Below are positions 46,851-58,145 of a DNA stretch of 64,000 bases, in pieces. The stretch comes from Taeniopygia guttata (taxonomy: Eukaryota; Chordata; Aves; Passeriformes; Estrildidae). The number at the start of each line of letters is the position of its first letter. Within the stretch, counting starts at the first letter, position 1. The stretch covers positions 19,173,001-19,237,000 of the forward strand of contig NC_133032.1 of NCBI RefSeq assembly GCF_048771995.1. The letters are read 5' to 3'. The translations under genes and the position numbers were made by a program. The notes under the pieces were generated by a model. It did no database searches, had not been told where the DNA came from, and was given only the letters and a program-made list of their open reading frames with translations.

Positions 46851-49800
46851 TTATTTTCTTGGAAGTGATACATTTTAATTCTATTAAATAGAGGCTCTTC
46901 ACAATATGAGATCAACTTGTGTTCAAGGTGAAAGTGATCCTAGGATCTTACCTGATTTGTGAATGTAGTTGGTCTAAATCCTGGCAGAGCTTGCACTCTG
47001 TGTCCTGTCTCTCATTTTAATCCTTTCAATCCTATTTAATATCATAGGAATTGTTCTTTAGCCTACTCAGAATGTCTCTCTCTTTTTTTTTTTCTTTTTT
47101 TATCTTTTTTTTTTTTTTTTTTTTCCTGGATCAAAGAGTCTTCTAGTGGTGTGAAATGGAAGAGTTAGCAGGTCAATTGAGAAAAGAAGGTACTTCAGTC
47201 AATAAGACAGGTGCACTAAATAGATAAAAGAAATTCCTTTCGAGTGATAGTGACACCATGTATATAATTCAATATGATTTTAAACAAAATACAGACTTCT
47301 TGTGTATATATATATACTACAAATAATTAAAAAAAAATTCATAGCAATTGCCAAAATTACTTGTTGAAACTAACAAAAATTGGTGCCAAAGTGTTGATGA
47401 TCCTTTGGTAGTTTTAACAGCTGTGTAGTTCTGCACACTGTATAATCAGTGGTAAGAGCTCCTGACCTTTTTCTCACTTTGTCTAAGAAAGATCTGTAAG
47501 CATTTTTTCCCCTTCAAACTGCTGTGTTATATTACCTAAAATTTTACTGTGTTATCCCAAAAAAGTCACTGTAACAAGCCCCTTTAGGAATGTGTTCATC
47601 ATGTCACACAATGCATTAGTTAATTATCTCATCTCAGCACTACAGCAGACCTTCAAATTAATAGCTATTTCAAACTATAGGCAAACAGTAGGTGCCTGAC
47701 TTAATTAACTCTGCCTGTGATGTGATTTGTGTCTTGGTGGTGCTTGTGTTAAAAACGGGCACTGTTTTTCCTATGGCATATGGCATATTTCTCCAAAGGG
47801 CTGGGGCACTGCAACTTGAGGAGCAAGATTATTGTTATTTGATGATTTAGTTATCATTATGGTCTGCAGATCAGAAGATCTGCAAACACCAAGGCACAGC
47901 TAATGGAGTAAAGCCAAATTGATTGTGCTATTAGTAATATAAATAAAGAAAGAAACAAACTATTCATAGAAATACTAGAACAGATTTGCTGTATGGTCTA
48001 AATAGAAAGACTGTATGGTGGGTGATCTGAAGACTCACTGCACTCAAGGAAAAGACTTCTGAATTTATTTTTTTTTTTTTATTTAAGGGTAAATTCTAAT
48101 TCTAAGCACTGTTTCCTCCCTGCAGCACCATGGCCATGCATAGTTTCTTTCAGCTACCCAGGGAAGGAAATTCAGCCATTCCTTTACTGGAATGGCTATC
48201 TGTCTTTGTTGTCCTAATTGTGGTGAAGTATTTACTTCACAAAAGTTCTGGGGACACCATGAGTGCATCTGAGCACTGTCAAAAAATGGTCTTCTTCTGA
48301 GGAGTCCTTCTGGACAGAAACATTTTATCTTCACTGTTGGGGGGGAGGGGGGACCACATAAAACCATCACAGTGTTCCCTTGTGAAGGTACAAAGTGATC
48401 TTGAAGAGTGCTCATAAAAACCCTGCCTGGATACAGGTGGCACCCTCCATCTGTCACCTCTGTGGCTTGCTGCACAGGAGTTATCCCAGAATAGCAACAT
48501 ATACTTGGATTTTTTACAATTTTTTAAAAAATTTAATTTTTTTTTTTAATATGTAATTGTGACTGTTCCATCCTTTTTCATCATGGTGAAAAGACTTCAA
48601 CATTTTAAGACATAAAATGCAACACAAAAAATACACGCAAAATTAGTGTTTTTATTTAACTCTGCTACAGAATGTGTGGCAAACTCCACATCAGGAATAG
48701 AATATATTATATTATAAATAATAACTGTCAAACAGTTAGCCAATAGTTAATGCTTAGAATCACCCCATGAGTGAATATGTGATGAGCATTAATTATTTTT
48801 CATTGTTTTTAATGGGTTTCCTCAGATGTTATATTTGAAGAGAAGCAGTACACTCCTCTTACAGTTGCTAACTGTACCTTTCTATTTTGAGTTGAGTCCT
48901 TACGGTTTTTGCAAAGTACCAAATGTTCCTATTTCCTGTGAGAAGGTTTCCAAATGAGCCTTTGGCAATATCTCTGAACAAAGTGGGACGGCTATAGGAA
49001 TAAACTGGCTTTGCCTCTCAAATCTCCATGGGGCTTATGAGGCAAAATGACTTTAGGAGGGAAAGTAGGTTAAAGCAAGGACAGGCAGCCTCAATCACTG
49101 AGCTGAAAAGAAGCATAAATACCCGCCCGATCCAGTATATTTATGACTCAGTAGTCCTAAAAAAGACCACAGGTCAAGAAGCACCAAAGCACCAAGTGAC
49201 ACAAACTTACAAAAGATGTTCCCTAACTGTTATTTGGATGATTTAGCTTTAAACTGGCTTTACGCTATAGAAGCAAAGTAAGAAATCACATTTGATACAA
49301 TGTTAATATTTGAAAGTAATCTGGTTTTTTGGATATGAATGCTTTCTTTGAGTATGTATGTGCTCCTGCCTGTATATTTTAATAAGGATTAGAGGGTTTG
49401 GGGTTTTGTTGTGGCCTTTTTCAAGCAATGGACCATAGGTAAGTGGCATGTATGAGAATTATTATCAAAGATATTGTTTTATTAATTATTTTTAGAATTT
49501 CTTCCTTTAGACACAGATTCTCTAGGAATTAAAATGTTTTCTTATTTTTTTTCCTACCTAATCCAATAGCTTTTTTTTGTTTTCCACTGTGTGAGATCTT
49601 ATCAACAAATGGACTTTTTCCCCACCCCCTACCTATAGATTTAATGAGCTGTTACTTCTGGAAATCCTTTTGTAAGTTCCCTAATATATTGTAGCAGAGC
49701 TTCTCAGCTGCAGTTATGAATTACCTTGATTTATTTTGATACCATGACTAATTTTGACTCTGAGGAGTTTTCATAGTACCCAAATTTACCAACAGTAGTT

Positions 49801-52800
49801 CTGTAACTTATGTGCTATTCTCAATAGTATCACTGTGTATCATTGTGGGAAAATTCAATTCTGAGAACAGAAGCATCTTAATCTTCTCAGCTTTTTTCTC
49901 TTCTTTTTGTAACGAAACAGTGCCCCCAGGAGCTTCTTTTTCAGGAAGGGACAATTTAAGAGAATTAAGTCAACCATTCATCAGTATATTAATCTCTGAC
50001 CATAAAAATTCTGCCCAGCATTGCAACCAGAGGTGTTGGTTTGAAGAACGGTCAAAAGAGTGTTTGTTTTGGTTTTCTTCTTTTATGCCCAATAATAGAA
50101 AGTTAACCAAATGACTGAATTCCTCTGATGGTTCCAGATTGGAGAGCTGTGCTATCTTTGCTGGCACTCTGAAGAAAGGGAGGAGGCCGCAGAGATCACT
50201 TCTCAGCAAAGGTCTTTATGGCAGGGCTGCTTTTGTCCTTTGCCAGTTGACATCAGGACAGCTGGCAGTGATCTGGGAGGCAGCAGGAAGCCCTGTTTGT
50301 TTGTTTGTGTGTGGATAAACAGAGAAGAAAGATAGCATGAAGTGAACAAGAACAAAGAGACTAAACAAGGATAAGCTTTAGTTACAGCAGTCATAAAAAT
50401 ACAAAAACCAAGCCTATTAGGTATTTTGCTAAATTATATGAAATGTATGCAAAAATAATCATGAATAACCTCTAAAACTCAGAGAGGCAGGTTTTTATGA
50501 TAACCTGAAGTGATAATTTTTTAAAATATTTTTTAAGTGTCAAGAGTCATCACTATTTTTTCTGACCCTGAAAAACATCTACCTACTACAAACAGAATTT
50601 TGGTTAGTTTTTTGTCTTTCTCTCCATCTCGTTGCATGGGTTTGCCAGAAGTTGAAACTCATAAATGAAATAAAAACCCCACATATAAGCAAATATTTGC
50701 TTTAAATCACTTTCAGTAACCTGTCACAGGAACACCTCAGGACTTCAATCTATAACAGAAGTTTAAATAGTAGGCAGGTCTCCCCCAAAAAATCCTGCTA
50801 ATATCTCTCTTTAGCAGAGTGATGTAATTTTCTCTGATGTATCTCTACAGACCCTTTTCAGTCAGGTCCTAGGCCCCTGAGAGATTTAGAGGTGGAAGTC
50901 AGCACTTTGAACTCTACAATATGCAGAGCTTTCAGACTGGGAAATGTGTGAGCCTTGTGTTGTGATAAGATCTGTGCCAGAGCAGGAATGCAGTAACAGG
51001 ATAATACTCAGATCAAGCGGGCAGCTGGGCAGGTCAGATGTGGTTATTTCTGAGTTGCACGGATTTGCCTGAATGAAGATGACTATGAGAAAAAGGCAAG
51101 TACTATAAAACACACAAAGAAGAAATAAATCAAGGCATTTGTATATACTCCCAAGTTCCAAATAATAAAAGTGTGATTTTGGTTGTGGGAGAGCAGCAGA
51201 ATGAAGCATAACTCTATGACATGAGACTTTATTCTCTCCATAGGAGATGTCCAGATCCTGCAGCTTCCACAGCTTCATTACATATTCACTAAATATTTTT
51301 ACATGGAAATTATAAACTCCTTTTGGGTCCCATTCTTTACCTCGCTGAGTTTAGAAACATAATTATTCTTCCTTTTATTAGAATTACAACCAATTAGGAA
51401 CTAATTATTAATAATATATGTGCTGTAATTTATCTGTCAAATGCATCCATGTACTAATATTTTAATGGCTATACTGGCCTCTCAAATAAATTTAGATAAA
51501 GATCTACTCTCTTAATAACCATTTTATGGGTCTTTGTAGCTTTGACACAATGTGTCTAGTTTTTCCAGTCTGTAAGCATAACAGCATGTACTTTAGGGGT
51601 GGGAGGATAAACCATCCTCTGGGAAAATTAAATAAATTGGTTTTAGGTGCCTTGTGATAGTTTTAGACACTTTGGGGTGAGTCCTCTGTGTTTTGTGCTT
51701 AATATCAACACAGGGAAGTTGTGGTACAGCTAATCATCATGACTTTTCACTGGGCATTCAGGGCATTATTTGCAATGCAGTGGATTTATTTTGTTCTGGT
51801 TAATAACCTGACAAATTTCTGAGCTTTAGGAAATATTTCACTATCTAACATTCATAAACATAAAAATAACCTGAGGTATTTATTTCCTAGCATTCAAAAT
51901 TCAGCATTTGCCTTAAATCTGGAAGTTTGCTCTTTTTAGCTTTGAGCCAGACAAATATGAACTTTGAATAGGTGTATGAGTGAATATGACATTTCTCCGT
52001 ACAGAAAATAATTCTGCTCTTGAAATTTGCTTTCACTAGTTTTAGTCAACCTTTCCCAGCCTGATCTGGCAATACCAAAAGGTGATCCCACACAGCGAGG
52101 CACAGCTGGTTCAGCAATGATCTGCAAGCATGTATGCAATGTTACTCCTACTTGAAACTCCAGGATTCCAGCTTTGCATTTGTTAATTACTTGAGTTTGG
52201 GGCAGAGGGGAAGAGGTCTCATTTTTTTAGGAGTATTTGTAACTAATTTCCCTATCTATAGAAGTAATTCCTACTCAAAAATTAGAAATAATTTCAATTG
52301 CAAAAACAAGCACTATTTTTTCCCTTTTTAAATTTGATTTCTGTGTGGTAGCAAACTCACCAAAGACAAAATGCTGTGGAAGAGAAAGTGATAATGGATG
52401 GTTTTATAAGGGGGTGGAGTGAATTTTACAAAAGTGGGAGAAAGGTGACCTCTGCTCAGAAGCCTCCCTGCTCATTAGCAGGTGGATGTAGTTTAAAGAT
52501 TCACTGTGGTGCAAAGAAAGAATCAAATTAGGTGTTGTGTGAAGCTGTCATTACTGTGTGTTTCTCTGTACAGTTCCAGCTTAAAGCATGTCGTTCCTTT
52601 CATAGCAGCCCCTCAGATTACTGTATCTCATCCTTTCCACATCAAAGTGCTGTCAGCACTTTCATAGTATAAAAAGAACGCAGAGATAATTTTACAATAC
52701 ATTCTCTTCAAACAGATTTGACTTGTGCAGTTGCAACATTTCTTTTTATTCTGGGATTTGCAAAGGAAGATGCACTAGAATGAGTAGCATCTAAAAGCTG

Positions 52801-53530
52801 AACAAAAACAGGGAACTAAATGCCTGTTTAAGATTGGACCAAAGCACCTCTGCAGGGATCGTGAGGATTTTAGGAAGTCAATTATTCTCAAGTGCCATAT
52901 GAATTATACTTCAGTCAGCTTGTAAGAACCTCTGGGAGTGTAGAAAACATCCATTTTTGAAAAGCACGAATCATCTCTATTTACTAGCTAAAAAAACTTG
53001 GTACCTTAAAAAGTCTTCAGTAAAATATACAGCAGTGTCAGATCCCACTCTCCACCTCAAAGGCTCAGTCTCAGCTAGTAGCCAGCAGCTGGGCTCACTA
53101 TCTTGACCTTACTGCTCTATGAGAAAGTAAAATAATAATAATAAAAAAAAGAATAGAGGAAAAAGTGAGTGAAGTCAGGAGAAAGACAGGACTTCATAGA
53201 ACTGGCTTTAACTTTATGGGCCTTTCTTTAATTCCACTCTGCCAAGAAATTTGTTTTCTTCTTAGTGATTATGCAGCTATGCATATACAATGTGTAAATG
53301 TTTCCCATTGTATTTCCTTGCCATTTTTGTCATTTGCCAGCATTCTGTAGAAGTGGTTGTTCTAGAAGTAAGTAATGGTAGGATGGAAACAGAAATGAGA
53401 AAAGCACTGTGTTCTTGGCTCTTCGTGAATGCAAAGGGACAAATACTTTGTAATAATGTTCCATTTTACAGAGAGGCCACAAACTGATCTTGGTTACTTC
53501 GGTGTAAACCTGGAGAAATTCGGCTGAGCT
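46851..53530. other. Intergenic, no gene recognised
   Basis: AT-rich stretch with T-rich tracts at 47084-47125 and 48067-48080, a G-run at 48338-48352 and AAT-type runs near 53131-53150. Open frames up to 130 codons (for example 48083-48475 and 50886-51278, minus) do not resemble known proteins. Confidence 0.6.
48338..48352 (+). repeat. G-run with quadruplex potential
   Basis: Fourteen G in a 15-base stretch broken by one A (seven to eight G, A, six G). It is isolated in AT-rich DNA. Confidence 0.6.
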
Positions 53531-53539
53531 CGATAGACT

Positions 53540-54070
53540 TACTCGGGCCTGAAATCAATTACTGCCCTGGTGTGGGTGAGATGGAGCCCCGCTCCTCGGC
53601 CCGGTTCCGAGGAGCTCCATGAAAATGGAGCGGCGGGGAAGAGGGAGCGGTGCCCGGTCCGGCAGGGCAGCGGTACCGCGGGAAGCTGGCAGCGCTGTGC
53701 GGGACGGGCACGGAGCAAAGCGGGGCGGTGCCGCGGGGAGCTGGCAGCGCTGTGCGGGACGGGCACGGAGCAAAGCGGGGCGGTGCCGCGGGGAGCTGGC
53801 AGCGCTGTGCGGGACGGGCACGGAGCAAAGCGGGGCGTGCCCGGCCCGGGCGGCCCGCGGAGAGACACGGCCTGCGGGCAGCCGGGGACGGGCTTCGAGC
53901 GAGTGGGCAATTGTTATGCAGCCATGCAAGAATAGAAACAAAATGCAGCTTAAATACTCCTCCTCCGAGCCGGCCCCCGCGATTATGCTCGCAATGACCG
54001 CAGTGGGAGCTGTGGCGTCCGCGTTTCCATTTCGGTCCCTGGCATTTGCGGGCGCTGGCACTGAAGCAGA
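53540..54070. promoter_or_regulatory. Orphan CpG island upstream of CWC22
   Basis: About 500 bp of GC-rich, CpG-dense sequence some 11.5 kb beyond the CWC22 promoter. It includes a 55-bp tandem repeat and, next to it, a TTAAATA TATA-like box at 53950-53956 and further CpG-rich unique sequence to 54060. Open frames of 90-168 codons on both strands arise from the repeat and carry no recognised domain. It may be the promoter of an unannotated transcript or only a GC-rich minisatellite. Confidence 0.5.
53677..53840. repeat. 55-bp minisatellite, three copies
   Basis: Units start at 53677, 53732 and 53787 with a constant 55-bp period and share CGCGGGGAGCTGGCAGCGCT and GGGCACGGAGCAAAGCGGGG. Copy one differs by a single A early on and copy three degrades at its end. 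Near identity implies recent expansion or homogenisation. Confidence 0.93.
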
Positions 54071-54187
54071 GCCCAGTGGGATTCCTGAGGGCAGCGCTGT
54101 GCCAAGTTAATGATGGGCTACATCACTTTAGACAAAATGATGCTTCCTGACACTCTCCCTGTGAGAGCCACCCTGTAGGAACACGCT

Positions 54188-54191
<4 letters not shown>

Positions 54192-54225
<34 letters not shown>
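54192..54225. repeat. (CA)n microsatellite
   Basis: About 17 uninterrupted CA units, likely polymorphic. Confidence 0.95.
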
Positions 54226-54227
<2 letters not shown>

Positions 54228-54229
54228 CA

Positions 54230-57200
54230 TAAAGTCCCTTTCCATCTCCTTCCTCCATCTTACCTCCTACACCAAGAACTAAGCAATTAAGAACATTTAC
54301 TATATTGTATCAGTACAAAAATTACACTTCCCACCTGATGTGTGCCATTAGATTTTTTTTTTTCCCCACAGAGAATGTAACTCAAAGTGGCACATATCTT
54401 GTATCAGTGGCTGAGTCTCAGTTCTCACAGAGGAGCCTCGATAGCACAGTGGGATGTTTTGGGGGTAGGGGTCTGCACTCTTGAAACCCCTTCCCCAGGC
54501 AGCCTGTTCTCCAGGTTCCTTAGCATTAATAAAAGGCAGAGGGGATGAAGAGTTTTGTTTCTTTTGCCACGTCAGTATTTTCCCATATAGTGACTAGAGG
54601 TCTATTAAAAAAAACCCAAAAAAAAACCAAACCAAAACAAACAAACAAACAAAACAACACTTCAAGAGACTTTTAAAATCCTATGCCATTATGCCATATT
54701 TACCCACTAGTGATTTTTTTTTCTTTGGTAGCACATGTAAATAAATGTGAAGAAAATAAATACAGAATAGGCAGCTAATTCTGGAAGCAAAGGATAACAT
54801 CAAATTTAACAAGGACATTAATTCTCCATTTCTTTTTGTTCAGTTTTATTATAATTATTTAGTGCTGTTTGCCTTTATCCACGTGTTATACTCAATTTGA
54901 CAAGTCTGGGAAAAATAGTAAATAAATACATAAAAACCTTGATAAACCCCTTGATCTATGACAAGCAGAGAATAAAGCCTTATTTGAAAGGCATAAATAG
55001 TAAGGAATTACTTGATTTTTCTGAAGTTTGCTTTTTAAAAAATATTCAGGAATACAAAATATTAACTCAATTTTGCAGTAAGTTTGAACTAGCCGAGCTT
55101 AGTCTTTGAAAATGGGAGAATTCCATTGTAGACAGCTTATTTGGCACTTTATTCTGAAAGATAGCTCTAAAAGGGAAACTCTTGCTCCCCACTTTATTCC
55201 CTACTGCAAAGTCCATATGACTTTAAAAGCTGTTGTTGTACCTATATATAAATACTCTGCTACTAAACCAGAGGGTGGTAATTTTCTTCATCCACAGTGC
55301 TTTTAGGAAACCTGGAACATGTATCTCTGCTTTGAGCACTACCTGTGTAAAAATATCCATTGTAAATGCAGAAGAGAATGCTTCCAACTTTTTATTATCT
55401 CTTCATCAAGCTCTTGTAGGAAAAAGATATAATATGGAAAAAAGATACCAAATTAAAGCTAGTATTTCAGGCAAATCCTATTGTGATGAGAGTTAGGTAT
55501 CTTTACTGAACACAGACCTCAGAGCTGACAAGAATCAGGATAGTAATGGTTGCCTCTGATCCACCCCAAAGTCGAAACATCCAAGGGGTCCCTGGGCAAA
55601 GGCTGAAGAGGGCCGGGATTTGCCACTCTCCTTGGCTAAAGCCCCAGACATAAGAAAATGTTAGAGCCTCTCAGAGCTGAAAGGTGACTGAGGCTTGCAG
55701 GTCAAAACAAAGGAACCTTCTTCACATCAGTATTACAGAAGGAAATTACATGAATTAGTTAAAGAAGCATTCTGAGGGCACTGAAGAGAGACAGAAAGTG
55801 TTATATTTCTGGTTACACGGTGCCCATGGCTGGGTCACGGCCATGCCTGCAGTAGATGCTGTCATGCTGGGGGCCATATGCTTTTAAGTTTCTCAGGAGT
55901 TAATAAAGTCATAAAGACTCTGCTTCTCCCAGCCTCCCCCACAGGCCAACCAAATTACGGGGTGTGCTGCTCTGGTGTGCTCTCACAGGCGATACTTTGA
56001 ACATCTAAATTCATCTCCTTCACACAGGGAGCACATAATAACTCTACTGACAAGTATCAAGGCAGACTCTGCACAGCAGCTTTGACGTGCAGATATTCTG
56101 GCTGAGCCTGGTGAGCTGGCAGGGCTGTGTAGGAGGCAGACAAGAGGAATTCCAGTTTTATATATGGGCACACACAAAGGAGTCTTGAGGTAATGTGTTC
56201 TAGCTAACTCCTGTCTGCAGAGCTTTAATCCATAAATCACCTTCCAGATCTATAGTATTTATTTTCTTTTGCTAGCCATAAATCTGAGATGCCCTGATAC
56301 ATATCAGCCAGAACAGTATTTCCATTTATTGGTATAATTCAATACATGGAGTGCATTGACCATACACAGAATTAAGTGATAGGCTGATTTTTATTTGTCT
56401 GAGTGGGATTGTAGTGGTCAGAAGTAAGGACAGAATTTAGGACATTATCCCTCCTGGGCTGCTGAGTCTCCTCAGATTCTGTAGACTTCAGTGGGGACCA
56501 GAGGACAGAAGTTCCTTATGGAATGGTGTCTTTGGGAATTGCTGACTTGTGACAGCCAGCAAAGCTAAGTTGGCAGTGGGGACAGCTTCTGTGCTCACTG
56601 TACATCCGGTGTTACTGAAATGACTTTACTCAGAGTATTACACTGTGGTGGTATGCTGCAATAGAAGGTCGTTGCTGTCATATTCTGTACCTCTGCTTAT
56701 TGAAATGAACACCATAATAAAATATAATAGAATATATATGTTATAATAGAATATGTATATATTCCTTTCCTCTGTTACCATGGTGATTGCTCTTAAAAAG
56801 ATACTATAATAAAAAATTAAGTAATAATTACTTCATTTAAAAACAAACAAACCCCATGACCTGGTTCCCTTGAAAGATTAAGCAATTCTGACTAGAACAG
56901 GAACTATCTGCTAAGAACAGTGAATTGTTATGGTGAAGCTGGAGGGTGTCTCTTTCATGGAAATGAAACGAATTAAGAAAATCCCAACACTGATATGGTA
57001 AGTTCACTTTACTGAAATTAGTTGCCACAAGAAATCACTGAAAAAATAGGCCTTTATAATTTTTGTTAAATTGGGCTATTCTCATGGTGTTAAAATATGA
57101 ATGTATGAAAGAACTTAATTGTAGAATCTGTAATGTTGACCTTCTTTTGATAACTTAGCTTTGGCGTAGCCTCTGCTTTTACATGAGAGCACTCAGTTTG

Positions 57201-57820
57201 TAGTGCTGGCTCAAACCCGCTGTATGGCTACTGAGCTTCAGCAGGTTTAGCACTTCTCTACTCTAGACACAGCATTTGTATGTTTTTTTCCTCCCCAAAG
57301 AAGTAAATTATTTATACAGCATAAACCTTTTTTAACCTAGCTTCTGACAGGCTGGGATTTTTCCAATCTCAGTTGAAACTGTCTAAATAATTTATCAAGT
57401 ATTCTTTCAGTGTACAATGAATTCTGAAACCTAAGAAATGTTAAATGAGATTCTCTGCCCTTACAGTATGAGTGGGTTACTGAGGTTAAGCTAGTATTTT
57501 CTTTGAACTTTTCTCAGTCCCCGTTTTCTCCCATTGCAGAATCTCCTTTTCCTCTCCTACTATCTATTAATTTTCATGACATTTTCTATTTATCAGCCTT
57601 TTCTTTTGTGTTTCTCTTTCTCTTGCTACCTCTTCCCTTGCTGATGTTTTTCTATACCTCTTCTTCATTGCAGGAAGACAGCTTCCCTTAAAATGGTCCT
57701 CCAGAGAGAGGAACCATCAATTTCCAGTCCCAAGATGCACAGGCAGTCCTGGATCTTTCAGTCCAGCCTCAAATTTAACTGCACCTTCTCCACCTATCTC
57801 CATAAAGAAAATGGTGACAA
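54230..57820. other. Intergenic, no gene recognised
   Basis: AT-rich with the low-complexity tract listed and an AT-only patch near 56715-56762. No supportable coding exon. Confidence 0.6.
54608..54660. repeat. A-rich (AAAC)n low-complexity tract
   Basis: AAAACCC, AAAACC and AAAC units over about 50 bp. No upstream element was seen that would make it a retroposon tail. Confidence 0.75.
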
Positions 57821-58145
57821 ATCACAGAATCACAGTCATAGAATGGTTTGACTTGGAAAGGACCTTTACAGGTCCTGTAGTCCAACCTGTGTGGGCAAGG
57901 ACATCTTCAAGTAGATCAGGTTGCTTTGAGCTCTGTTCAACCTGGCCTTGAATGTTTCCAGGGATGGGGTATCTGCCACCTCTCTGGACAGCCTGTTCCA
58001 GTGTTCTGTCACCCTCACCATAAAAAATTTCTTCCTTATATCCTGTCTAAATTTATAAATCTAATTTCTTTCAGTCTAAAATCATTACCCCTTGTATATT
58101 GCTACAGGCCCTGCTACTAAAAAGTCAATCCCCCGTCTTAAAAAG
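57821..58145 (-). mobile_element. CR1 LINE fragment, 5'-truncated, with 3' tail
   Basis: Avian CR1 in inverted orientation. The 3' tail lies at the left as AATCACAGAATCACAG then TCATAGAATGG, the degenerate ATTCTRTG repeat, followed by TTGGAAAGGACCTTTACAGG and GTCCAACCTGTGTGGGCAAG. Further diagnostic pieces are AACCTGGCCTTGAATGTTTC, CAGCCTGTTCCAGTGTTCTG, AATTTCTTCCTTATATCC and CATTACCCCTTGT. About 325 bp, no coding capacity. Confidence 0.95.

Noticed and set aside
47084..47125. Long T-rich tract as the tail of an inverted processed pseudogene
   Set aside because: No coding-like or repeat-like sequence adjoins it and no target-site duplication was found; treated as low complexity.
49028..49246. 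72-codon plus-strand frame with charged, protein-like composition
   Set aside because: No recognised family, no flanking splice sites in frame, and length is within chance expectation.
53539..54110. Open frames of 90-168 codons on both strands, with repeating peptides
   Set aside because: The repeats in the peptides are the 55-bp minisatellite read in several frames (55 is not a multiple of three). No recognised domain or splice structure.
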